Assembly: GCF_016587415.1 (NCBI RefSeq)
Contig: NZ_BNJI01000003.1
Span: forward strand, 1,736,001 to 1,800,000
Length of the DNA: 64,000 bases
DNA from: Ktedonobacter sp. SOSP1-85
GTDB taxonomy: Bacteria; Chloroflexota; Ktedonobacteria; Ktedonobacterales; Ktedonobacteraceae
Reading direction: 5' to 3'
The translations under genes and the position numbers were made by a program. The notes under the pieces were generated by a model. It made no database searches, was not told the origin of the DNA, and worked only from the letters and a program-made list of their open reading frames with translations. Positions within the stretch are counted from its first letter, which is position 1. Each line of letters begins with the position of its first letter. Shown here in pieces: positions 27,455-35,510 of the stretch.

Positions 27455-27540
27455 ACAAGGGAGCCATTCCGCGAAGTGGTTGTTTGGACAAGGTGGTGAA
27501 ATTTTCAGCAGGATCACAGTAGTATGGGTAGGAGAAACAA

Positions 27541-28818
27541 ATGCTTTCAACAGATACAGCCCAGGCTCTGAAAGAGTGGGTGGCAACCCAGGCCCAGGCC
27601 GCGAAAGTAGCGGCCCGTGAACTGGCGCGAAAAACGAGCGAGGAGAAGAATGCGGCCTTAGAACTGATGGCTGCCAGCCTGGTCACACGCCAGCATGAAA
27701 TTCTGCAAGCCAACGCGCAAGATGTCAGCAGAGTGAGCACCGCTGGTGCGGCCAAGAGTTTCATCGACCGCCTGACATTGACGCCAGCGCGCATTCAGAG
27801 TATTGCCGATGGTGTGCGCGCCGTCATGGCTTTGCCCGATCCCATCGGGGTGACGCAGGAGCGCTGGCAATTGCGCAATGGAGTGCTTGTCGAGCGGCGC
27901 AGCGTTCCCCTGGGTGTCATCGCCATGATCTACGAGGCCCGGCCAAATGTCACAGTTGATGCCGCCGCCCTGGCTTTAAAGACCAGTAACGCCGTGGTCT
28001 TGCGTGGCAGCGCCGATGCCTTAGAGAGTAATCGCGCTATTGTCGCGGCCCTGCGGGAGGGCTTGCGCGCCAGTGAAGTCCCCGCAGAAGCCATTCAATT
28101 GATAGAGAGTGTGGAGCATGCTTCGGTCGAATACCTCATTCGAATGCGTGATGCCATTGACCTGGTGATCCCACGTGGCGGTGCCAAGCTCATTCAGACC
28201 GTTGTAGAGTCGTCCGCTGTACCGGTCATCGAGACTGGGGTGGGAAATTGTCACGTTTACGTTGACGAAGCCGCGCAACAGGAGATGGCAACAAAAATTG
28301 TCGTCAATGCCAAGACGCAGCGACCCTCTGTGTGTAATGCGGCTGAAACTCTGCTGGTACACACAGACGTTGCGCCGCAGTGGTTGCCTCAGGCGCTCAA
28401 AGCCTTGCAGGAGCGTGGCGTAGAGATCCGTGGTTGTACGCGCACCTGCCAGCTTGTTCCTGATATAGAAAGCGCGAGCGAGCAGGATTGGGGGACAGAG
28501 TACCTGGAGCTGATTATGGCCGTCAAAATAGTCGAGGATGTGCAAGAGGCCATCGAGCATATCGCGCAGTACGGTACGCGGCATACGGAGAGCATTATCA
28601 CCGAGAACGAGGAAACGGCAGCGCTGTTCTTAGACCAGGTAGATGCGGCGGTCGTGTACCATAATGCCTCGACACGCTTGACAGATGGTTTTGTCTTTGG
28701 TTTTGGCGCGGAGATTGGTATCAGCACGCAGAAAATGCATGCGCGTGGCCCGATGGGTCTCCAGGCCTTAACCAGCTACAAATACGTTGGGCATGGCAGC
28801 GGCCAGGTTATTGAGTAG
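27541..28818 (+). CDS. proA: Gamma-glutamyl phosphate reductase
   Basis: This 425-aa NADPH-dependent enzyme reduces gamma-glutamyl phosphate to glutamate semialdehyde. It has the aldehyde dehydrogenase-like fold with the substrate and cofactor segments expected of ProA (IYEARPNVTVDAAALALKT, VIPRGGAKLI), the catalytic Cys in SVCNAAET, and the C-terminal TEIGIST-equivalent (FGAEIGISTQK). TAGGAG is just upstream of its ATG. It is the second gene of proBAC. Confidence 0.96.
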   Translation: MLSTDTAQALKEWVATQAQAAKVAARELARKTSEEKNAALELMAASLVTRQHEILQANAQDVSRVSTAGAAKSFIDRLTLTPARIQSIADGVRAVMALPDPIGVTQERWQLRNGVLVERRSVPLGVIAMIYEARPNVTVDAAALALKTSNAVVLRGSADALESNRAIVAALREGLRASEVPAEAIQLIESVEHASVEYLIRMRDAIDLVIPRGGAKLIQTVVESSAVPVIETGVGNCHVYVDEAAQQEMATKIVVNAKTQRPSVCNAAETLLVHTDVAPQWLPQALKALQERGVEIRGCTRTCQLVPDIESASEQDWGTEYLELIMAVKIVEDVQEAIEHIAQYGTRHTESIITENEETAALFLDQVDAAVVYHNASTRLTDGFVFGFGAEIGISTQKMHARGPMGLQALTSYKYVGHGSGQVIE

Positions 28819-28831
28819 AGAGAAGGTTGAA

Positions 28832-29680
28832 ATGGCAATACAACGCGAACAAACCGTGTTTTTCCTGGGCGCTGGCTCGATGAGCGAAGCTATGATCAAA
28901 GGCATCGTTGCCGCTGGTATTTTGCCAGCTGAGCAAATAATCATCGCCAATCGGCGACATCCTGAGCGCCTGGCTCATTTGCAAGAGACCTATGGTGTAC
29001 GCATCTGCCAGGAGAAACAGGCAGAGCTTGCCGAAGCTGGCATGATTATTATTGCTGTGAAGCCCTTCGATCTGGCCGCGGCTTTACAGGAGATCGCGTC
29101 GTACGTAACCGCGCAGCAGCTTGTGATCTCGGTGGTTGCTGGAGCCGCGACCGAGACTATTGAGCAGCATTTTCATGAAGCGGTGCCAGTCGTTCGTGCC
29201 ATGCCGAATACCTCCAGTTTTGTGCAGGCATCGGCGACCGCGCTCTGCCGTGGTCGCTGGGCCGATGACGAGCACCTGGCAGTAGCACGCCAACTTTTTG
29301 CCGCCATCGGCGTCGCCGTCAGCGTCGAAGAACCCTTGATGGACGCGGTTACAGGTCTCTCAGGCACAGGCCCAGCCTACTTTTATTATGTGATAGAGTC
29401 CCTGGTGGCAGGAGGACTGGCCTGTGGACTCTCGCAAGAGGATTGTCGTGTGCTCATGGAGCAGACGGTGTTTGGCGTGGCGAAAATGTTGCAAGAAACA
29501 GGAAAAGATCCGTCGGAGTTGCGTCGCCAGGTGACGTCGCCTAATGGCACGACGATGGCCGCGATGGAGGTGCTGGATCGAGGTCATGGGAAGCAATTAT
29601 TCATGCACGCTGTCCAGCGTGCAACTCAGCGCTCAGTTGAGATGGGCAAAGAGACGACAACGCAGCCGAACCTGGTATGA
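28832..29680 (+). CDS. proC: Pyrroline-5-carboxylate reductase
   Basis: This 282-aa enzyme makes proline from pyrroline-5-carboxylate using NAD(P)H. The Rossmann motif FLGAGSMSEAMIKG is at the start. The P5CR signature appears as GLSGTGPAYFYYVIESL, followed by the dimerisation domain (TSPNGTTMAAMEVL). ATG 28832 is preferred because GAAGG lies close upstream and it begins at the Rossmann fold. It starts 13 bases after proA, so all three proline genes may be transcribed from the T-box leader. Confidence 0.95.
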   Translation: MAIQREQTVFFLGAGSMSEAMIKGIVAAGILPAEQIIIANRRHPERLAHLQETYGVRICQEKQAELAEAGMIIIAVKPFDLAAALQEIASYVTAQQLVISVVAGAATETIEQHFHEAVPVVRAMPNTSSFVQASATALCRGRWADDEHLAVARQLFAAIGVAVSVEEPLMDAVTGLSGTGPAYFYYVIESLVAGGLACGLSQEDCRVLMEQTVFGVAKMLQETGKDPSELRRQVTSPNGTTMAAMEVLDRGHGKQLFMHAVQRATQRSVEMGKETTTQPNLV

Positions 29681-29850
29681 GCGATTGCCCTTTGAGTATG
29701 GTTGAGTTTATGGTAACACCAAAAAGTACTCAAGGAGCCTAAAACTGCTCCCAAATGGCTTCGACATACGTGAACGATATAGTCAAATATATGCCACTTG
29801 CGTGGGTGTGGTATATTTGGTTTCAGTTCACATTGAAAGGAGGTCTGTCT

Positions 29851-30006
29851 ATGGCAGACGTAGCATATTGCGTGAAGTGTAAGGAAAAGCGGGAGATGAA
29901 GGACCCTCACAAGATCGAGATGAAAAACGGGAAACCTGCGATGCAGGGGACCTGCTCGGTTTGTGGTACCAAGCTCACGCGTATTCTTTCCAGCAAAGAC
30001 GCGTAG
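29851..30006 (+). CDS. Small DUF5679 zinc-ribbon protein
   Basis: At 51 aa this is a four-Cys zinc ribbon (CVKCKEKR ... CSVCGTKL) with a conserved MKDPHKIEMKNGKPAMQG centre. The start at 29851 follows AAAGGAGG by seven bases; a longer in-frame start at 29755 lacks a binding site. Such proteins occur widely in Chloroflexota and Actinobacteria with unknown function, perhaps nucleic-acid or protein binding. A strong terminator follows. Confidence 0.85.
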   Translation: MADVAYCVKCKEKREMKDPHKIEMKNGKPAMQGTCSVCGTKLTRILSSKDA

Positions 30007-30071
30007 TTTTTAGTTACGCTCATTTGAACGAGAATATGCTTGCACGTCCGGTGTGAGCTTTGACCTTATGC

Positions 30072-30105
30072 AAAAGGAAGCGGCCTCTCGGGGTCGCTTC
30101 CTTTT
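30072..30105 (+). terminator. Hairpin after the DUF5679 gene
   Basis: AAAAGGAAGCGGCC pairs with GGTCGCTTCCTTTT around a short loop. The T-rich 3' arm can serve as the U-tract. It also faces the end of the convergent SDR gene. Confidence 0.75.
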
Positions 30106-30138
30106 GTCGTTCTCTGGCATCCCTTACGGCAGGCATCT

Positions 30139-30918
30139 CTAAAAACCACCACGTGAATGGATAATTTGTCCAGTAATCCACTCGGCCGCATCACTTGCTA
30201 AGAATGCAATGAGACGCGCTGCATCTTCTGGTTGTCCAATGCGTCCAAAGGGAGCTTGTGCTATCATGGTTTGCTTCAATTCTGGATCAGCACTGATCCA
30301 CCCCGTATCTGTTGCGCCGGGGTCTACCGCATTCACTGTAATGCCTCGGGATGCAACTTCGGCCGCCAAAGTAGCCGTGAATGCATCTATTGCTCCCTTT
30401 GTTGTTATATAGGGTATTTTCCCTGGCATGGCACCCAGACTTTGTCCAGATGTGAGGTTGATGATGCGGCCACCTGTCGTGAAAGAAAAGCGGCGAGCGA
30501 ACTCGACGCTCAACAATATTGTTCCTCGCATATTGACGGCGTAATAGGTGTCTAATAGTTCTGCATTCAGCTGGTTAAATGGAACCGTCCTATCATCATG
30601 GGCAGCGTTATTCACAAGAATGGAAGGAGTCCCTAAACGTGTTTCCACTTCGTCCATGATGTGGCCTGCTGATTGAGGAAGGCTCAAATCTACCTCCAGA
30701 CATTCACACTGTATACCCTGCTTTCGTAAACTTGAGAGCAGTTCACAGGGTTCCTCTTCTTCTTGCCCATAGAGCGCTTGATCATGAGCTTGCCAATATG
30801 TAAAAAAGACATCTACCTTCATCTCAGCTAAGGCTCGACAGACAGATGCTCCTATTCCCCGACTCCGGCTTGTCCCTGTCACAACGGCTATACGGCGGCG
30901 TCCTTGATTCACATGCAT
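30139..30918 (-). CDS. SDR-family oxidoreductase
   Basis: This 259-aa short-chain dehydrogenase/reductase has cofactor motif TGTSRSRGIG, the NNA motif (VNNAAHD), catalytic Ser in NLTSGQS, and Tyr/Lys in YITTK. The C-terminal GQIIHSRGGF is typical of FabG-like enzymes with weak glycine conservation. It probably acts on a small hydroxyl/keto substrate with NADPH. AAGGAG lies 11 bases before its ATG. It is monocistronic, with an accessory region upstream. Confidence 0.88.
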   Translation of the reverse strand: MHVNQGRRRIAVVTGTSRSRGIGASVCRALAEMKVDVFFTYWQAHDQALYGQEEEEPCELLSSLRKQGIQCECLEVDLSLPQSAGHIMDEVETRLGTPSILVNNAAHDDRTVPFNQLNAELLDTYYAVNMRGTILLSVEFARRFSFTTGGRIINLTSGQSLGAMPGKIPYITTKGAIDAFTATLAAEVASRGITVNAVDPGATDTGWISADPELKQTMIAQAPFGRIGQPEDAARLIAFLASDAAEWITGQIIHSRGGF

Positions 30919-31210
30919 TGAAAGTGTATCTCCTTACTCTCATGTAGAATTACATAAAATGAAATGAGCAAAAACGCCTCTTCTCCGGCCCAATTTTGAA
31001 GCTGAAGGGAGCGAGTCTTGCCAGGTCAGCCTGAAACCGAAGCCCCATAGGGGTCCCGACATAATTTCCCCGAGAGATTCGCGCTTTGGGCAAGCTACCG
31101 GTAAAAAGGTCCTGAAGGATTCCGCTCAGCTTGTCAGAGCCATGAGGGTATGATAAGAAAGATGCATTCTTGCTGAGAGATGCGCGAGTGCGTCCCCATG
31201 ACCCATAAAA

Positions 31211-31501
31211 AAGTCCCCACCTAGTCTCCCTGATGAGCAGCGTCAGATCATGATGGAAATCCCGACAGCCCTTGACGCTCGGGATCTCGCTCGTTATTAC
31301 ACCCTGACCCCAGAAGAGTTAGAGCTGGTCAATCACCGTCGGCGTCCAGCCAATCGCTTTGGTTTTGCCGTTCAGCTTGCACTTCTGCATTTTCCAGGTC
31401 GCCCGCTTGCGGAATATCGCAATCAGAAGCAGGTGCCGCGAGCAATCTTGACGAGCATTGCGCAACAAATCAACCTGCCAGTCAGCGCATACGCCGAGTA
31501 G
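31211..31501 (+). pseudogene. Tn3-family transposase TnpA, N-terminal remnant
   Basis: The frame encodes LPDEQRQIMMEIPTALDARDLARYYTLTPEELELVNHRRR in two pieces, then NRFGFAVQLALLHFPGRPL, the DUF4158 N-terminus of Tn3 transposases (~1,000 aa when intact). It stops after about 95 codons. The first in-frame ATG is at 31250, later than the homology begins, so the 5' end is also damaged. Confidence 0.7.
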
Positions 31502-31526
31502 AATAGGCAAAATGGCGAGGATCGTT

Positions 31527-31748
31527 TTACCCTTGAGCGGCTTCGTCACTTTTGTATTCTACAATATCACCAGGTTGGCAATCTAAGGCCTTACAAATTG
31601 CTTCTAATGTCGAGAATCGTATCGCTCTAGCCTTTCCATTTTTCAAAATAGAGAGATTAGCCATAGTGATACCAACCTTCTCTGTAAGTTCCGTAACACT
31701 CATTTTTCGCTTTGCCAGCATGACATCGATGTTTATTATTATTGCCAT
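31527..31748 (-). CDS. YozG/Xre-type small HTH regulator
   Basis: At 73 aa this is little more than one Cro/CI-type helix-turn-helix (MSVTELTEKVGITMANLSILKNG and FSTLEAICKALDCQPGDIVEY in turn). It follows the DUF2975 gene by nine bases and would bind its own operon promoter. This pair is common in Firmicutes. Here it lies between transposase remnants, in DNA that is AT-richer than its surroundings, which suggests transfer. Confidence 0.88.
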   Translation of the reverse strand: MAIIINIDVMLAKRKMSVTELTEKVGITMANLSILKNGKARAIRFSTLEAICKALDCQPGDIVEYKSDEAAQG

Positions 31749-31757
31749 AGTTGTGCC

Positions 31758-32234
31758 TCATACGGTTAAGTCATTTTCCGATTTTATATCAACAGCATTT
31801 TGAAAAAGCTTTTGAAAGACACCGGCGGCTGTGGCAATCACACCGAATGCGAATGCCATACAAATGCCAAGCATGGTCGGACCTGCGCTATCATCACCAT
31901 GCACAAAGAAACGGATGTAAAACACTGCTAATGCAATAAAACCGATAAGACTGAGAGAAGCAAATTTCATAGTCTTGATTGTATGAACAGCATCTTGGGA
32001 AAAGGCTTTATTAGCATCAATGAAATGTAATAATTTGAACGCCTGGTATAACCCAACAAAAAATGAGATTGAAGCTATATAAATGTAGATAATAAACGGA
32101 TCTGTATAAATACTGATGAGATCTAAGTTAGTAGCTCTTCCTTCAGTTTGAGGAAACCAAATCATACCGGCAAGCACGCCGATTGCAATAAGACAAATGA
32201 CAAGCCTTAAGAATAATGTTGACCCTTTTTTCAT
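31758..32234 (-). CDS. DUF2975 membrane protein
   Basis: This 158-aa protein has four predicted helices (VICLIAIGVLAGMIW, IIYIYIASISFFVGLY, ASLSLIGFIALAVFYIRFF, ICMAFAFGVIATAAGVF). DUF2975 proteins are routinely paired with a YozG-like regulator, as here. GAGGTG precedes the ATG by five bases. Function is unknown; roles in stress signalling or as a self-protection partner have only been guessed. Confidence 0.85.
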   Translation of the reverse strand: MKKGSTLFLRLVICLIAIGVLAGMIWFPQTEGRATNLDLISIYTDPFIIYIYIASISFFVGLYQAFKLLHFIDANKAFSQDAVHTIKTMKFASLSLIGFIALAVFYIRFFVHGDDSAGPTMLGICMAFAFGVIATAAGVFQKLFQNAVDIKSENDLTV

Positions 32235-32344
32235 AAAAACACCTCACTGTCTTTTGAACCAATTTGCTTCGTTTCTCAGAAAATATATCTTTTCATCGAA
32301 TCGTTATGAAAAGGCACGACCAGCCCATTCGGAGAGTGCTGGAA

Positions 32345-32583
32345 GAGAATGGTCCTGAACCATAATTTTTCCAGACTGCTTTGAAGGCATTTCTAGCAAG
32401 AGTGACAAGCGAAACAGATCAATTTTTGCACCATAACTTTTCCAATGATGCGATGTAAGTCGCTTGGGAAGCAGCTTTATGCAGTGCACCATAACTTTTC
32501 GCCTTTGGGCGAAAAAGACTATTGACGTGATCTCGGCGGCGAGAAAAAGAAAACACTGCTGCCTGGAAAAGTTATGGTGCAAA
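32345..32583. repeat. Repeated CCATAACTTTTCC motif region
   Basis: CCATAAcTTTTCC-like words occur at about 32361, 32432 and 32489 on the plus strand, roughly 60-70 bases apart. An inverted copy (GGAAAAGTTATGGTGCA) is at 32565-32581. The copies at 32428 and 32565 form an 18-base inverted repeat bounding ~155 bp. This could be a short transposon relic (MITE or Tn3-related end) or a protein-binding array. No gene is visible between 32235 and 32745. Confidence 0.55.
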
Positions 32584-32745
32584 GTGTGCCTGTTCTGCCT
32601 TTGCAGTGCCTTACTACCTTGAAAAGATATTCTTCAAATTGAAAAAGAATTGCTTCAAACAACACTCACTTAGTAGTAGATGGAAGCATTTTACCATGTT
32701 ATTTATTGTTTGTCAATATATTATTATTGTTATTCATTAAAATAG

Positions 32746-32952
32746 GTGTCTTTAAATGATGTCTTTTTGCCATTCCAGTTGCCAACTCAAAGCCCCTGGC
32801 TCAATCCCATTGAACCAAAGTGGGTCCATGGCAAGCGCAATGTGTTCGAGCGCGATGATGTGCTTTCGGCCCATCAATTGGCCTGCCGCGTCTGCGCATA
32901 TTATGGGTACGACTATGAACCATATTTAACCCTTTCCGAAAAGGTTTCGTAA
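32746..32952 (+). pseudogene. IS630-type DDE transposase, C-terminal remnant
   Basis: The protein LPTQSPWLNPIEPKWVHGKR carries the PxxSPxLNPIE motif holding the last catalytic acidic residue of IS630/DDE_3 transposases. About 65 codons remain of a normal ~350. The upstream catalytic Asp residues are missing. Confidence 0.75.
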
Positions 32953-33019
32953 TCCTGCACTAGAGAGAGTAGACTCCAACCATTGATCCACGCCGGCTCG
33001 AATGAGCCAGAGAAAGGCG

Positions 33020-33175
33020 CTTCCCCCATAAGTTGGCTCGACAGAACGCTTCGTTCCGCGAAAGAGAAGAAAACCCAGTTCCTCCTCCAATTGTTGAATC
33101 TACTGACTCAACGATGGTGGCATAATCGACTAATGACTGGCCCCTTGGCCAAAAGCGTAAATGTGGCAGTTCCAT
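33020..33175 (-). pseudogene. LysR regulator remnant (decayed paralogue)
   Basis: It starts MELPHLRF, as the intact LysR at 35511 starts MELRHLRY. After a ~50-base internal deletion the DNA again matches closely (TTGAGTCAG.AGATTCA and TTGGAGGAGGA), up to the equivalent of codon ~60. It is frameshifted and truncated. It is divergent from the MFS gene at 33316, which mirrors the arrangement at 35212-36401. Confidence 0.8.
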
Positions 33176-33315
33176 TTCTGCACAGTTCCTCTCATAGATT
33201 TTACCTATGAATCTTACCAGAATTATCTATTGGACATATGCATAGTGAGAATCTTATACTGAAATAACTACAGTGTATGCAAAAGCATCTATTCAAACCC
33301 TCATAGGAGACCTCT
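33176..33315. repeat. Duplicated divergent promoter region, copy A
   Basis: Read against the reverse complement of 35371-35510, long stretches are shared, for example TAGATTTTACCTAT, AATCTTACCAGA and TTATCTATTGGACATAT, then GTATGCAAAAGCA before the ATG. It is the regulatory region of a LysR/MFS pair. Confidence 0.85.
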
Positions 33316-34905
33316 ATGCCCTATAGCTATGAACAAGACAACGGATCACATATCAATGTCACTCTCTCTTCACCTGAAACCTCTACACACGAAGCACATT
33401 ATTCGACCGACGTGATCAGCGCAAGCAGTGAGATCCTATCCTCTTCTGCCAATAAATGGATTATTTTAGCTCTGGCTGCATCCTCCAGCTTTATGACGAC
33501 GCTCGACGGCTCTATCATCAATATTGGCCTGCCTACTATCGCTCGTACCTTCCATACCGGGATCAGCGGTTCCACGGAGTGGATCATTATTGGCTATCTC
33601 GTCATTATTGCGGCAACTCTTCTCACCTTTGGTCGGCTGGCTGATATCCTTGGACGCAAAACAATCTTTCTCGCGGGACTGGTTGTTTTTGTCCTGGGAT
33701 CAGCGCTCTGCGGCCTCGCCCCCTCGCTGCTCTTTCTGATCATCGCACGTCTCTTCCAGGGTATCGGTAGTGCGCTTGTATTCTGCGTTAATATCGCTAT
33801 GATCACAAGCAGTTTCCCTGGTAATAAGCGGGGACTGGCTCTGGGCCTCAATGCCGTTGTGGTCTCGCTAGGAGTTGCCCTGGGCCCTACCCTTGGCGGT
33901 ATCATTACACAATACCTGACCTGGCGCTGGATCTTTTATGTCAATGTCCCCGTCAGCCTGCTCATTATTCTTGCTACCTGGCGCTTTTATCATGAGCCAC
34001 ACTCCGAGAGCAAGCGACACGAGCGCTTCGATCCCCTGGGCGCGCTGGTGCTGGCAATCGCCCTGGCTGCGCTCACCCTGGGCCTCTCCTTCGGCCAGGA
34101 ATGGGGCTGGGGCTCCGCAGAGACTCTGCTTGCCTTCGGCACAGGCATCGTCATGCTGGGCCTGGCAGTCCTGGTCGAGTCCCACGTAGCCCATCCCATC
34201 TTAAACCTGGAGCTACTGACTAACCGCACCTTTGTCTTTGCCAACATCAGCTTTATGCTTTGTATGATGGCTCTCTTCGCACCCGGCTTCCTGCTCCCTT
34301 TCTACTTTGAGCAGTTACGTGGCTTCTCGACGGTCCAAACAGGTCTCTTACTGACACCCCTGCCCATTACCTTCGCCATCGCAGCTCCCTTAAGTGGCGC
34401 TCTTGCCGACCGCCTGGGATCGCGCTGGCTCTCGCCCGTCGGCCTGGGCATCGCCTGCTTTGGCCTCTTCTTGCTCGGTCAGATTAACGCGCAAAGCACA
34501 CCCTGGGATATTCTCTGGCGCCTGGCGGTAACTGGCATTGGCCAGGGCATCTTTCAGTCACCTAACACACGCACTATGATGGGCGCAGCGCCACTCCACG
34601 CGCAGGGTGAGGCATCTGGCCTGCTGGCGACTGGACGTGTGATCGGTCAGAGTCTGAGCGTCGCGCTGACCGGCACGGTCTTTGCATCCCTGGGGGCACA
34701 CTGGCTGGTACGTTGCTCTCCTCGCCCCAGTCCCATAGCTTCTCTCCATCCCACATCCAGATCCTACAGCATACCTTTGAGCAGGGTTTCCACGCGGCCT
34801 TCCTCGTATGCGCTGGCTGCGCCGCCATCGGCATCTTCACTGCCTTGGCCCGTGGTAGCCGGTAATTATCTTAAAGCAAAAGCTTCTGCCTCCGTTACAT
34901 TCTAA
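33316..34905 (+). CDS. DHA2-family MFS drug exporter (C-terminal frameshift)
   Basis: EmrB/QacA-like transporter with motif A (GRLADILGRKT) and motif C-like GVALGPTLGGII, and about 14 helices expected. After residue ~460 (FASLG) the encoded tail becomes Ser/Pro-rich and unlike a transporter. The +1 frame instead reads GGTLAGTLLSS, then HTFEQGFHAAFLVCAGCAA and IGIFTALARGSR, to a stop at 34865. One G lost from the run at 34692-34697 explains this. It may be a sequencing error or a real mutation that removes the last helix. It is probably regulated by a LysR factor; its own divergent LysR is decayed but a paralogue survives at 35511. Confidence 0.85.
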   Translation: MPYSYEQDNGSHINVTLSSPETSTHEAHYSTDVISASSEILSSSANKWIILALAASSSFMTTLDGSIINIGLPTIARTFHTGISGSTEWIIIGYLVIIAATLLTFGRLADILGRKTIFLAGLVVFVLGSALCGLAPSLLFLIIARLFQGIGSALVFCVNIAMITSSFPGNKRGLALGLNAVVVSLGVALGPTLGGIITQYLTWRWIFYVNVPVSLLIILATWRFYHEPHSESKRHERFDPLGALVLAIALAALTLGLSFGQEWGWGSAETLLAFGTGIVMLGLAVLVESHVAHPILNLELLTNRTFVFANISFMLCMMALFAPGFLLPFYFEQLRGFSTVQTGLLLTPLPITFAIAAPLSGALADRLGSRWLSPVGLGIACFGLFLLGQINAQSTPWDILWRLAVTGIGQGIFQSPNTRTMMGAAPLHAQGEASGLLATGRVIGQSLSVALTGTVFASLGAHWLVRCSPRPSPIASLHPTSRSYSIPLSRVSTRPSSYALAAPPSASSLPWPVVAGNYLKAKASASVTF

Positions 34906-34962
34906 AGGAATACAGACGAGAGGTGGAGAAAACTGATCTCTCCACCTCTCGTCTGTATTCCT
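34906..34962. terminator. Perfect 24-bp hairpin after the MFS gene
   Basis: Arms 34906-34929 and 34939-34962 (AGGAATACAGACGAGAGGTG onward) are perfectly complementary with a nine-base loop. No T-run follows. Confidence 0.7.
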
Positions 34963-35057
34963 ACACTGATACTGAGTCTCACTACTAAAAGCGAACCGCG
35001 AGATCCACTTTTTGTGTGAGGTTTGTTTTGTTTCAGCTCGATGTGAAGGCATCGCTG

Positions 35058-35210
35058 CACGGTGCGGAACCGCACGCCCAGAAGATGGCACTTATAACGC
35101 AGGAGTCTCCAGATTTCCCCATGGACGGTCGAGTTATTGCGGTAGTGACGCCAGCGCCCCCGGACCCCTTTGCCGCGACCGGTCGTTTTGAGGGTTTTCA
35201 ATGATTCCAT
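35058..35210 (-). pseudogene. TnpB-like transposase fragment
   Basis: About 50 codons read ESLKTLKTTGRGKGVRGRWR, then GEIWRLLRYKCHLLGVRFRTV. This resembles the RuvC-II-to-zinc-ribbon stretch of TnpB (the same region of the gene at 21116 reads EHLGNLR ... GRIFKYAKYKAWNVGG). The catalytic ends are absent. It abuts the truncated MFS remnant exactly where that homology stops, so an IS605-type event may have caused the truncation. Confidence 0.5.
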
Positions 35211-35211
35211 C

Positions 35212-35370
35212 GAGAGCCAGAATGATCCATTTATTGACTGAAGGGGATGATGTTTCAAGGTCTTTATTGGTCTCGACGGCTGTATAATGCGGTTCCTGGA
35301 CTGGAGCCGCAGGCCAAGATGCTTTAACATGCATATGTGATCCAGTATCTTGTTCATAGCTATAGGGCAT
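35212..35370 (-). pseudogene. DHA2 MFS transporter, N-terminal remnant (paralogue)
   Basis: It reads MPYSYEQDTGSHMHV and ends SVNKWIILAL, closely matching the first 53 residues of the transporter at 33316 (MPYSYEQDNGSHINV ... SANKWIILAL). Homology then stops abruptly. It is divergent from the intact LysR gene. Confidence 0.85.
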
Positions 35371-35510
35371 AGAGATCTCCCATGTGTGTTTTAATAAGTG
35401 CTTTTGCATACGCTGTGGTTATTTAAGTATAAAATTCTCAACGTATATATGTCCAATAGATAAATCTGGTAAGATTAATAGGTAAAATCTATAAGAGGGA
35501 ATTTACGAGA
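35371..35510. repeat. Duplicated divergent promoter region, copy B
   Basis: Inverted homologue of 33176-33315. It separates the LysR gene from the MFS remnant and should contain the LysR binding site, with the TATTGGACATAT and CCTATTAATCTTACC segments conserved between copies. Confidence 0.8.

Noticed and set aside
32340..32590. Possible CRISPR array from the repeated CCATAACTTTTCC words
   Set aside because: The repeats are short, imperfect and mixed in orientation, and no cas gene is present.
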